Source: Gymnopus androsaceus JB14 (Eukaryota; Basidiomycota; Agaricomycetes; Agaricales; Omphalotaceae). From it: a stretch of DNA of 64,000 nucleotides. Both the position numbers and the translations under genes were made by a program. The DNA lies in contig ML769506.1 in the NCBI GenBank assembly GCA_009733575.1, positions 123,610-187,609 of the forward strand, written 5' to 3'. The notes under the pieces were generated by a model that had not been told where the DNA came from, ran no database searches, and was given only the letters and a program-made list of their open reading frames with translations. Of this stretch, positions 1-10,293 are shown one piece after another. Each line of letters starts with the position of its first letter. Position 1 is the first letter of the stretch.

Positions 1-41
1 ATCGTAGGAGTCTCTTGTTGACTCGAATGAACAGATATCGT

Positions 42-1162
42 CTATGTGGATCTTTGAAGAGAACCATATGAGCGAGGAGACGTGCGATTAAATGAACACT
101 CACTGAATGGACTAGAATAATTGCTTCGTCTTTGGATTTCGCCTTTCTTTTCCACAGTGGCCGAAGGCGTAGATAACTGGTCGCTATGAACTCGATTGGA
201 TGCATGGTCTACGCAATTTATCAATGAATGAGACGAAGACACAAATATTCAACTCATGAGCTGGCTTACATGCACTGATCGAGGAGTGATATTCAACTCA
301 AAACATATTTTCTCACTTCTACCGCCATGAACACTAACAGGGAGAAGTAAAAAGCCGGCACCATGTTCAGTATAATCTGTACCAGTCGACTGGCACATAG
401 TCCTAACTGGTTTGGTTACAGCTATGGTCTCGGAAATCCCATAGTTGCCGGACACAATCGGATTCGCCCCAAGTTGCGCGTTGATTCCTCTTTGTTTCCC
501 GTAGGCGTACTGCATAGTACCGTAATCTTCAGGATGGGAGGTGGAGCGACTGCTCGCAATATATGAACTTTCAGCGTAGTAGGGAAAGCAATGCACTCAC
601 GCAAAAAGACTATGCCCCCTCTTCTGATCTATTCTCATGATAATGTGCCCTCTGTCCATGGCGTAGTTGGCAGAATCGTAGAAACTCAAAGAGAAAGCTG
701 CTCGAACAGGTTGGCCTGGCCCTTTGTCCCGTATCCGATTAGGTGCCTAGGTAGAGATCGCATTAGTACCAGCTTGTAACGATGAATGTAGCATACCAAG
801 ATCTGGAGACTAGAGCTGAATATACTGCCTGAAGTATCAAGCCATTTCACCATTGTTTCGCTAGATCTATATTCGTCTTCTTCGATTGGGTAGTCCGTCT
901 TTTCATCGTCGTCGCTCAAAGACACCAGTGTTGTTTCATTTTCGAAGCTCGTGAAACCATCGCTCGAGTCCATTGCGACTCTATATTCGGCGGCTGAACA
1001 AGGAGAGCTCGCACTCGCACCAATGAACATTCTTCTCCGTTTCTGATTTCTGACACCCTTCAAACCTGGCGATACATGATTGGATGCAGGATTCAAGACT
1101 GCTGAGCGAGAGACAGAGGATCGCAAGCGTCTGGAACTTGGCGATTGGACATTGCCTACCAT
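42..1162 (-). CDS. Hypothetical protein, multi-exon (tentative)
   Basis: I do not recognise this gene. Three minus-strand open stretches (about 1162-790, 596-249 and 242-42) look like exons of one gene. The first starts at an ATG (MVGNVQSPSSRR) and is Ser/Arg rich, with a basic KRRR cluster and then an acidic DDDEK stretch. The second is rich in Gly, Tyr and Ser without a recognisable domain, and the third is Ser-rich. The composition suggests a mostly disordered protein. No membrane segment or signal peptide is evident. Intron borders were not resolved and the 3' end may lie outside the window. Two independent small genes are an alternative. Confidence 0.3.
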
Positions 1163-1720
1163 GATGGGGGAGAAATCGAAATGATTGCCAGCAGCAAAAG
1201 GAGGCGAAGACTATAAGGAAAGTTTAAGATACGCCTCAAGCGCCGAACTAAGAAGATTGTGAAAAGATGGTGCTTGTCGTATTTAGCTCTAGCATGCATA
1301 CTGTCAATCCAACTGATTCTATCTGGTAGACGCCAGCTTAACGCACTAAACATACGAACATCGGTCATACGAACAGCTAAATAAGTACGTCCAACTGTGA
1401 TTGTGTGGCGGTAATCAATACAGAAACTTGGAAACATCGGTCAAACACCCACCGAATACCTCAGCTTTCCTCCGAGTGGACGATAGGCAGTGTACTGTTC
1501 ACCGGAGTCCCGACTCTCCCGGCGAATGTTTTGAGGGTGATAGGATCTCTTGTTATACGTGTTAGAGAAAGTTCGCCCTGAAGCGCAGGACATACAGGAG
1601 TACTAGTTCAATTCCCAAGCCAGTGGCACGAACCGTCTACTCGATGGTCATCGCACTCGGGCTAGATTCATTTTAGGTCAAAGCAACAGTCTCACCGTTA
1701 GACAACGCGCTTGTGCAAGG
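1163..1720. other. Intergenic, no supported gene
   Basis: A 93-codon minus-strand ORF (1156-1437) has a hydrophobic C-terminal run but no family resemblance, and may be chance. Nothing else is supported here. The stretch probably holds the divergent upstream regions of the minus-strand gene to the left and the MYND gene to the right. Confidence 0.3.
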
Positions 1721-3157
1721 TTGAAGTTGTCGGAATACTCCGAGATTCCGAAACTTTTGAAGAGGATGGTCGTTCTTCACACTTTAAGTGGATCATTGTC
1801 GTGTTTGCAATTGATGCTGAAGATTGACGCCTGTCATATGAGTACAACGAAAGAAGGAAGAACACGGGCACTTACCACCGCAATAGCGCACTTATTCACC
1901 AAGGAAGTTCAGCGACTAGAGCGGCCGAGTTGCGATCCTCATGAGCCCCATCGTAGATTGGAGCTGGCTTTGGTTATATTGAAAGTCTTACGGGGTGACT
2001 GGGGTATGGTCTGAAGACAGTTGACTTGAATATCGAATCGACATGAATGGAAAGACTTGGGTCAACTTGAAGACGACATCGCCCACGGTTGGTTGACTGG
2101 GCAGCTGAGGAATTCGTCTACTGATGACAGAAGAGCTAATAACACGTCCTGAAGGCAGCAAGTTTGTGGTGGGCCGTGTTATAGGTGATCGTGGTACTGT
2201 AGATGGTAGCAAGGTGCAAGTTGAACTTCTGAAGATGCAAATTTGAGATCCGCGAGCACGTGCTCTCCTTTGCTGCTGAATCTTAAACTTGTTTTCGTGA
2301 GCAAGACGACTAGTTTCACCGACATGCCAGATTCATGTACCAACTCGCCAGAACGGATATCGATAGAGACCATATACAAGCCAAGTGATGAGGTATGTTC
2401 ATAACAGTGTTCTATGCGCACGATATCTGAAATGTACACAGCACAATTCGGAATATATCACTATCAATTTTGGACAGGAGCCTGGAGCAAGTTGTAGTGA
2501 GAAAGAAGGAAGTCGTGAACATCTTTCGGAGATCATCAGATGTTATCGTGGCCTGCGAGAACTGCTTGGTAGGACCCGGTAAAGGGAGAGAGCACAGTAA
2601 GTGTTCTGCCTGTGGTATCACGAGATATTGCAGGTGAGCCTTCTAATCCCCTCCATTAATCTCGTCTCAGTGACGGACATGTTGCAGCAAAAGATGCCAG
2701 AGGCACGTCCACAAACCATTAGCTACCTTGCTGATTAACACATTCGACGCAGAACGCACTGGCCAAAACACAAGATCGGATGTCAAGAAACGGTGAAAAT
2801 GAGGGCTACCCAAAAAGTGCGCGAAGCTCAGTGCTTAGCTCAAGGCAAGGTATTTTACGACCCAATGACCCTGAGATTTTGGTTCAAAAAAAATTACAAC
2901 GTTTGTGAATATGCGGTAAAACCTATTTGTTGGACATGTAGTAAAAAAATCCGCTTATCCTCCTTATTGATCAGGCATGGCATGCATTGGAGATATACAA
3001 AGGGCCAGATAAATCTTATTTCTCGACCTACTTGGTCGTTATCTCGTTGACCCAGGACCCCGATGCACCAAACGACGTGTCGAAAGTGGACGGACATAGT
3101 ATTGCAAAACTAGCTATGGAACTCGAAGCGGAGGAGAAGGTGGCAGGAACAACTTGA
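1721..3157 (+). CDS. MYND-type zinc finger protein
   Basis: The MYND finger is clear. A first exon (ending 2633) encodes CENCLVGPG...CSACGITRYC. A short exon (2688-2702) gives SKRCQ. The next exon (from 2753) gives RTHWPKHKIGC, completing the Cys/His zinc-ligand pattern. After it, 2753-2915 and 2975-3157 (intron 2916-2974) read WHALEIYKGPDKSYFSTYLV and end at TGA 3155-3157. The 2703-2752 intron has a GC donor (GCACGT), the only way to keep the finger in frame. Upstream exons are less sure: an ORF at 1721-2014 and a stretch near 2310-2391 look coding, but their links are not settled. MYND fingers bind proline-rich peptides; such proteins are common and mostly uncharacterised in Agaricomycetes. 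A nuclear regulatory role is inference. Confidence 0.6.
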
Positions 3158-4284
3158 ATGTAGACCTTCAATCTCGCATCCAATGTTATTTCTAAGTCTC
3201 AATTGTATCATATGCCTGCTGCCGTGGTCTTGAGATAAGGCATGAATTGAGAATACTATCGCTTGAGATCATGTACTGTTATCGTCACTTACCTACTCCA
3301 AACTCTCCGTCTACTAATCTACTCGTCAAGTTCAGTGCCCAGCTGCAGGCCTAACTGAAGCAACGTTAATGGAAGCTAACACGCTAACGGCCTCCGAGTC
3401 AGCTTACCATCGAGTGACTGGGACCGTGGACAATTGTTCCGCTCCTCGTGCTATCCTTCATCTCCAGCTTCAACGTTCCATCTCTGAGTCGTCGTTTTGG
3501 GTCCACGACTTCTGCTCTGAAGATGACCGCTTTATGAGCAGTGAGGCCTTGAGGCCTTGGGCTGCCTCAGCGTATCAACCATCGGATGATATAAAGCTCG
3601 GGTCATTGTCCTGCTCCCTCCTTTTCCCTCCCTTCTCAGCCCAGTCGACGCTGTATCCCTACCTGGGTCACTGCTCGAACATGGACGCCACTGAATATCA
3701 GGGTTCTCTCAACTCCCATTCTATGTTATAACTAGGCGGAGAATGGTAATCTTAGCGGAGGTCATATGGAACAAAGGAGGGCTTTTGGAAGGTGGTGTCG
3801 TCGTCTCTATCTTTTCGACTTGAAATTCCAACGTCCCAGCTCTTCCTGCTAATCCTTCAGCTTCTCCAACGCAGCTGACCTGTCGAATGGCCGATATCGA
3901 CGGGGTTTGCCAATGCAAATCCGATAATCGAGATCGATGAACCTTGTTTGCTCTAGAGTGAGTAGGTGGATTGAATAACTTGGATTGGGTTTGAACTACG
4001 GTGGCTGCTGCTAGTACCTTACTTCCGGGCTCAATCCTTCTATGTTATCGGGCGCTGTTGGACGGCTCATCCAAATCAGACCCATACCATCGCGCTAAGA
4101 CATCGTACTTGGCCGTCATACTAGTTTTTCTTGTATGCTCTTGCTCAGGACTCAGACTCCGGGGCATGAACGACATGATACAGGTTTAAGAACGTTGAAC
4201 CACTCACGTCCAAGGATCCTGTAGGTCTGGACGCCACCGAGCTTCCATTTCGGATGTTCTAGCCAAATTTTGTTGAAGGACACG
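3158..4284. other. Intergenic, no supported gene
   Basis: One 120-codon plus ORF (3369-3731) has plausible composition but no domain, homologous neighbour or splice context, so it is not called. The rest shows nothing recognisable. Confidence 0.3.
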
Positions 4285-4292
4285 CTCTATGT

Positions 4293-4846
4293 TAGGGTGG
4301 TGCTAATTGGTCAGGGCCATGTTAATAACATTGCTATTAACATTGTACCTTGGGGGCCTGTTTAACACGAGTTATTAGCAGTTATTAACATGGGCGCTTA
4401 CGGGCGCTTAAGCGCTAACTTCAGGCGCCAATTCATCCTAGTACTCCCATGTCCTCTTAACGAAGGTTCACCCTGATACAGAACTGGTCGAAAGGTATAT
4501 GTCATGCTCTTTTATGGTCCATAAAATGCATAGAGAACTTTAGAACTTGAAGTTTTCATCCAGTTTTGATTCTCCATTCTCAAATCTAACCTCTGGAGTC
4601 TGGTCCCAGGAAAAATCACTGGCTTTTGCTCTGGATAATACCACAGTCAACATTTCAGCATCATCTAAATGTGATTTTAAACTCTGGTAATTGCTGGGAG
4701 TCTGGGGCACAGTCACAGACCTTCACTGACTTATTAACATCATTAACATAGCTTTTAGAGGCCAATGTTAATAACATGCTAATAACATGTTATTAACATG
4801 TTAATTAACATATGTTAATTGGAACCTAGGTATTAGCACCACCCTA
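4293..4846. mobile_element. hAT-like non-autonomous DNA transposon (554 bp)
   Basis: The element starts TAGGGTGGTGCTAAT and ends with the exact inverse ATTAGCACCACCCTA, a perfect 15-bp terminal inverted repeat. It is flanked on both sides by CTCTATGT (4285-4292 and 4847-4854), an exact 8-bp target duplication. An 8-bp duplication with TAGGG-type ends fits the hAT superfamily. It has no coding capacity. The sequence just inside both ends is packed with GTTAATAACAT-like repeats, which could be transposase-binding subterminal motifs. It lies about 230 bp upstream of the carbonic anhydrase start codon. Confidence 0.9.
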
Positions 4847-5083
4847 CTCTATGTACCTATGCTCATGAAATGGCACCAAAATACTCTTCAAACTTCCATC
4901 AATTGAATTTCAGATATATCTCCGCAGATGGTGCGGTTCTACAAGTAACTCTATAACTGGTTGATGACCGGATATTTCCACTGAGACCCGGTATATATAA
5001 TTGTGCCACCGCATTCCGAACCACTCTCGGGATCCTGGCTAGCGAGACACCGCATTCCATCTTTCACCATCTACCATACTGCA

Positions 5084-5871
5084 ATGATCGATGACGGTTT
5101 GCTTAGGGAACTGCTTTCAAGAAACGCCAGATGGGCCCAGAGCGCAAACATCGCAAATTTTACGCAGTCAGATCGGCCGGGAGAACCCCCAAGGGTGCGT
5201 TTCGTCGCCTTCTTTCCTTTTGTTGTCATTGTATTATTACTTACAATGAATAATGAATTTGGGTGCAGATTCTTTGGATAGGATGTGCAGACTCAAGAGT
5301 GCCCGAGTCTGTCATTACAAGTTCCAATCCAGGAGAAATTTTCGTTCATCGCAACATTGCAAAGTGAGCTCATACTACGTTGAACTTATATAGTTAAAAC
5401 GATTGCTCACGCATCCCAGCCAAGTGCACTTGAATGATACCAATCTCCTCTCTTTGGTGCAATTTGCTGTGAACAACTTGCACGTTGAGCATGGTGAATT
5501 ATTTCCGCCGTTCACTAGAAGATTGGTTTCCTTGTTTTACTGATATCTTTCTAGTGATAGTTGTTGGACACGAGGATTGTGGTGGTGTACAGGCCTGCCT
5601 GCCAGGACAACCGCCTCCGGATCCCCCTCTTGGATTACACTTGGAGGAATGGCTTAAGCCTTTGACACTTTATGCCAAAGTGCTTCCCGCGCTTCAACCT
5701 CCCGTTGGTGGAAACCCATTGGAAATATTGATTCGGGAGAATGTGAAATTGCAGGTCACTAATCTTTCTAATATGATCCAAACTCTCACTTTGGAGGGTC
5801 CTCATGTCCATGGTTGGATCTATGATGTTCGAAATGGAAGACTTCGAGATGTTAATGACGAGGATAAATAG
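5084..5871 (+). CDS. Beta-class carbonic anhydrase
   Basis: This enzyme interconverts CO2 and bicarbonate using a zinc ion, and in fungi supplies bicarbonate for carboxylation and CO2 sensing. I place exons at 5084-5194, 5269-5363, 5420-5493 and 5555-5871, giving 198 residues. The family signatures are intact: GCADSR with zinc ligand Cys43 and the Asp45/Arg47 dyad, HRNIAN, and GHEDCGG with ligands His99 and Cys102. The C-terminus keeps the [14 protein letters not shown] strand typical of the family. The start is the ATG just upstream of the first conserved helix; an in-frame upstream extension has no alternative ATG support. No signal peptide is seen, so it is probably cytosolic. All introns have GT-AG ends and restore frame. 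Confidence 0.93.
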
Positions 5872-6421
5872 CTGGATCCAGAATAACGGTTTCTTACAAA
5901 GTGCTTCCTATTGCTATGTACTATTTGTTTCTATATTAAGTATACAGCGATTTTATGTTTCCTCCGTGTAGTCCGCCGCGGCAGACGTCGATTTTTGAAC
6001 CCATAAAGTCGACCATGACTAGGAAGTATTTTTATGTAGGTATGGTTTTCGTCTTAGACTGTTGGACGGCCTTCAAAATATCTGCAGACATGTCACATAG
6101 GTTCGCGCTCTTGAAGATATTTTCACGACTCGACCGTAACATCGTTCCAGGAAGCCATCATGAAGAACTGAATCAGGAGAGCTTGATGGATACTATCGGA
6201 ACAGCGAAGCTCTCCTTGTTTATTTATCTAGAAAGTTGGGAGTGCAGGGTGGGTTACTAACCTCTAAGCTTGAATAAAAGCGAACTTGAAAAATGCATCG
6301 GTTGAGCTCACTGTTCGACGCCGCGCAGAGAATAGCACTTCAAGATACCTCAGCACTCAAAGAAGTGGAGTGACGTCAGGTCCAGAAGTTAGAACGGAGA
6401 GTTTATCGCGCGCTCTTTCGG
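5872..6421. other. Intergenic, no supported gene
   Basis: This holds the 3' flank of the carbonic anhydrase gene and the upstream region of the membrane-protein gene. A 101-codon ORF at 5955-6260 has no recognisable features. Confidence 0.3.
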
Positions 6422-6466
6422 TTTAGGGGCTAAGCGCTAAGTCCTTTGATTCAAACCACTGTCATC
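6422..6466 (+). promoter_or_regulatory. Conserved upstream motif of the membrane-protein family (copy 1)
   Basis: TTTAGGGGCTAAG followed by GTCCTTTGATTCAAACCACT lies about 95 bp before the ATG at 6519. Related blocks precede three other members of the family at similar distances, which marks it as a candidate shared promoter element. Confidence 0.5.
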
Positions 6467-6518
6467 CAACCACCATCGCACATCACTAGTAGCATCTCTA
6501 TTGTTACTTGCTCAGAAA

Positions 6519-8079
6519 ATGTCTTTTCCGAGTGCGCCTTCTCCTGAGTTCAAGTCTCCAAGCCAGCCTGAGACACCCATTCTGCCCCAACAGATCTCCA
6601 CTAATTATAAGGAGACCATTCAAGAGCATGCGGTGTTGGTATTCGCGCTTGTACTCCCCTTCCTATCAATGTCGCTGCCCTACATTGGATCGCTTTCGAC
6701 TGGAGTCGTTTTCCAAGTCGTCGCAGCAGCTTTGTTCGGAATACATTTCCGAAGCCCTGATACACCTCGCTTGCCCGAACGGAGAGCAATCGCCTACTCC
6801 GGGATCTATGTTATCGGGGGAGTTGGTGAGTACATCCAGTATGATCACTGGTACTCCAATCTTACTCTCCCTAAATGATAGTGATGGTCAATTCATCGCT
6901 AGATGATTCAGATGCTGCCAATGTCGTGGCTTCCGGCGAAGTATGTTGTTTAGTTTCATCCCCAAAATATTTTCTAAGTAACTGTTACAGGTCTCTTCGC
7001 ATTTCTTTATTAATCTTGGTTCGAAAGTGTTCATGATAGTGGCCATGACGGCTTTTGGTGTTTACTTCTTAAATGTTTGGAGTACTAAGCGTCCTTGGCC
7101 ATTTTCCTTTTCCAGACCGAGTGATTGTAATAATCTTTTCCTATTTCGAGATTCTAAGTTCCTGATGCTGACTTGGATGTTTTCAGGTCCATCCGCCGCG
7201 TCCTCTTCTTCAGATGTTTGTCTCCTTTTTTTTTGACTCCTGAAGCATTACTAATTCGTTGCTTGCAGCGAACCATTTGTAACTGGAAAATGCTTCTGAC
7301 AGCCATAAGCGACTTCGCGTCAGGGCTTGTAATCGGAATTTTAATGCCGTTTACAACGATATCGACGCTGTCACTTGATGGATCGTTTTTGGATGGATCG
7401 CTTTTGATTGGATTCCTTTTCCAAGTCCTCGCAGTGGCTTTGTTTGGAATCTCCTTTCGAAAGTCTGAAATACCTCACGTACGCGAGGATGAAGCCGCTA
7501 CGCTCTCTGCGCTATATTTTGTTGGTGGTATTGGTATGTGCATCCGACACAAGCACTTGGTATTCCAATCTCACTCTGTCTAATTATATAGTAATGCTTG
7601 TGGCCATGGTTGTGTCCATATTGAAGGCACCCAACGGCAATGCTAATGCCATGCTAGGTGATGCTGATGTAGTACGTCGTTCACTAATCTGTCAATTGGA
7701 AATACTTTCTAACTAGTAATTTTTACTACAAGGGCTGGCTTTCTCAGGCTGTTCTTACTCTTGTTCTCGTTTTTGTTAATGGTCTTGTTCCAGCGGTGTT
7801 GCTGACTTTTGGCATCTACCTTCTCAATGTCTGGAATACTGAACAGATTTGGCCTTTTCCTTGTGCGTGTAATTCCTTCTATCATATCTCCTCGTGCTGA
7901 CTTGGGTTTTCTCAGGTCCTTTAACACCTTCACATGTTTGTCGCTTTTATTTAACTCATGTATCAGAGCAGACAGTAGGTCACAGTGGTAGCATCAGAAG
8001 AAGCATTACTGATTCGTTGGTTGCAGAGAGCTTTTTTCAGGGAGCATCTGAATCCAGTGAGGGGAACAATGCCCACTGA
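6519..8079 (+). CDS. Small multi-pass membrane protein, two tandem modules
   Basis: Unrecognised family. The first exon begins MSFPSAPSPEF, has a polar Pro/Ser-rich N-terminus and then two hydrophobic segments ending YVIGGVG. An intron carrying TGGTACTCCAATCTTACTCT follows. Then come a short polar exon, a third hydrophobic exon ending FGVYFLNVWSTKRPWP, and a small Ser-rich exon near 7188-7220. From 7261 the pattern repeats: a second pair of hydrophobic segments ending FVGGIG, a polar exon and a third segment ending FGIYLLNVWNTEQIWPFP. It closes at TGA 8077-8079. A GTTTGT donor near 7219 and the TTGCAG acceptor before 7269 would join the modules in frame, so this may be one gene made by internal duplication. 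Two adjacent genes, the second lacking its N-terminus, is the alternative. Paralogues lie at 8.4, 17-18 and 22-23 kb. Confidence 0.5.
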
Positions 8080-8281
8080 ACTGCCTGAACCAGAGTTCAA
8101 GCACGCCTTTGTCTGATGGACAAAGAATGGCCTTTCCCACTTTTTTTCCCTTCTTCTTCTTCCTCTTTCACTCTAAATTCATTTAGAAACTAAATATATT
8201 GTATATAATTACATATTAACATGTTAATAGGAGGAATTTCGGAAGTAGACATCACGCAGAAAAACTTGAATGCTCTTTTGG

Positions 8282-8325
8282 GTTAGGGGCTAATAATTTG
8301 GGTCCTTTATTTCGGACCACCATTA
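8282..8325 (+). promoter_or_regulatory. Conserved upstream motif of the membrane-protein family (copy 2)
   Basis: GTTAGGGGCTAA, then GGTCCTTTATTTCGGACCAC, about 85 bp before the ATG at 8370. It is the same block as upstream of the 6519, 18075 (minus) and 22208 genes. Confidence 0.5.
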
Positions 8326-8369
8326 CATTGCTATTATCCACCTTCGACCAACACTATTACAGCTAAAGA

Positions 8370-9297
8370 ATGTCTCATCCCAACCCGGCTTCAGAAGGGC
8401 TCAACACGCCTATCGTTTCCAGATTGCCTTCTGAGGCTGAAGAGCTCACCATTCCCAGTCCGCCCACCACTTCCAGCGCGCCTTCCCAGGCTGAAAAGCG
8501 CAGCACGCCTTCTCAAGAGCATAGCCATACTGCCACTCCCCAGAACAGATCACATTTCAGAATGACGGGTTTGTCGCAGCGCTTATACTCCCCTTCTTCT
8601 CTGTGGTGTTGTTGGCCTTTCGCTACAATGCTTGGCTTCTGGTTGGGGTTGCTATCCAAGTGGTCTCGACGATCGCCTTTTTTCGAAGCTCTTCTCCCAC
8701 CGTGCCTCGGATGCCCATAGTTATAGCATTGATATTTTCGGGATTCTATCTTATAGGAGGAATCGGTATGTGTATCCGATATGAGGTATTCCAATTAAAT
8801 CTCACTCAGCCTCAATATAAAGCTACGGTCAGCCTCGCGTACATCTCCAACGTATCAAACGTTCCCGTTAGTACTACTGGTGCAGTATGTTGTTCAATCT
8901 TTCACCAAAGATACTTTTCTAACTTTTACTGCAAGACGGTTTGGGAAATCCTCCTTGGTCTCGCTTTGAATCTGGGTCCAATTCTGTTCGTCGTGCCCAC
9001 GACATGTTTCGGCATTTGGTGTTTAAACGTCTGGAACTGGGATCATCAGAAAATATGGCCCTTTCCTTCCCCTTTTCCGAGTGCGTGTAATATCTTTCGC
9101 TATCCTTCCTCATGCCAACTTGGATGTGCTCAGATCCTTTCGCCGCCTCTCCAACCAACGTTCGTATTGTTCTTTCAGCTTGTATTCAACAACTGAAAGT
9201 AAGTCAGTGGCAGCATCAGTTGCAACCAATTTTCTGTAGGGTCCTGACACGCAGGAAAGCGATCATCGATACTAAAGCTACTCATGATTTTGTCTGA
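8370..9297 (+). pseudogene. Membrane-protein family copy with a frameshift
   Basis: This is a paralogue of the 6519 gene, with a polar N-terminus (MSHPNPASEGL), hydrophobic segments ending FYLIGGIG, the conserved intron with ATTCCAATTAAATCTCACTC, and a third segment ending TTCFGIWCLNVWNW. The first exon changes frame between about 8530 and 8560. The N-terminus reads in one frame up to TPQNRS, while the family-conserved FVAALILPFFSVVLL reads in another, with a stop just upstream in that frame. No intron resolves this, so one base has probably been lost or gained. The closing exon ends at TGA 9295-9297. It is called a decayed copy, but a sequencing indel would look the same. Confidence 0.5.
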
Positions 9298-10293
9298 CGG
9301 CGGACGTCCTTCCTTTACTTACTTATTCAATATAATTTGTACTTGGTGTGACGCGACGGGAAGAGCGACAATCAAAAGCGAACGAATCGACGGATATCTC
9401 CCATCAGCAGGTTGAAGAGACTCTGACATACACGCCTACAACTCGCACTAAAATGACAGACACAAACTCGGTTTCGACCGCGAAGAAAAACAACCACGTT
9501 CACTTTTGAAGCGCAAGAATATCATAGTTGGTGCAGGTGACAAGAGAAGAGAGAAAAGATCCAGATTTGAATTGGGATTCAGAAGAATCAACAGACGAGT
9601 GGGTATAAGCTGGTACCGCTGAAAGTCTCCTAAGAAATCTTTAGTGACATGTACCACGAAGTCTTGTATGATGGTAGATAAGAGACCTTCATCGAGGGCA
9701 GCTTATAGCGAAAAATAGCAAACTGCGACACAGAATGAGAGGATATAATGCGTTTGACGATGACGACACAGTCGACATGAAATTACCGGAGACTGTTCGA
9801 ACACAATGAGCATTGAGCCAGCGTCTGTAAGGAGTGAGTTCCAGCTTGACAGAGATATAGTAGCTTCATAGCGAGTGAGGCGGCTCATCGAGAAGGACGA
9901 AAGAGCAGAGAATCATTCGTGGTCATGAGTATCAGAACCTACTACTTAGACGTGATCAGATCCGATTTTGTACGATTGCATTCAAACCGTATTGTTGTCA
10001 TGCCCCGAAGGTATTGGTATGGACTGGCAGACATGGAGATTTCACGAATCGACTGCAGATCCAGAGAGCTTGGGCAAATTCCAACTCGGTATTCGATGTA
10101 TTATTCCGGTTAAGCAAGAATGGACGGAGCTTGGACAGTCAAAAACAGAAGGTGTAGGAAGAGAGCCTGAGTGGAGGAGACGCCAGATGCTGACTCATTG
10201 ATACAAGTCACGAATTTCAGCAGCGCTCTCTTTCTCCGACGTTGTGTAATGAGAATGATATTTTGTCTCTTGACCTTTTAGACGGTTCATCTA
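9298..10293. other. Non-coding flank, shared in part with the 22-23 kb copy
   Basis: No gene is supported. Short blocks match the flank downstream of the 22208 gene, for example TTTGAATTGGGATTCAGA here against TTTGGTTCGGGGTTCAGA near 23317. The block around 9780-9850 (ACCGGAGACTG...GAGTGAGTTCCAGC) matches 23448-23495. The membrane-protein gene therefore appears to have been copied with its downstream DNA. Confidence 0.4.
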
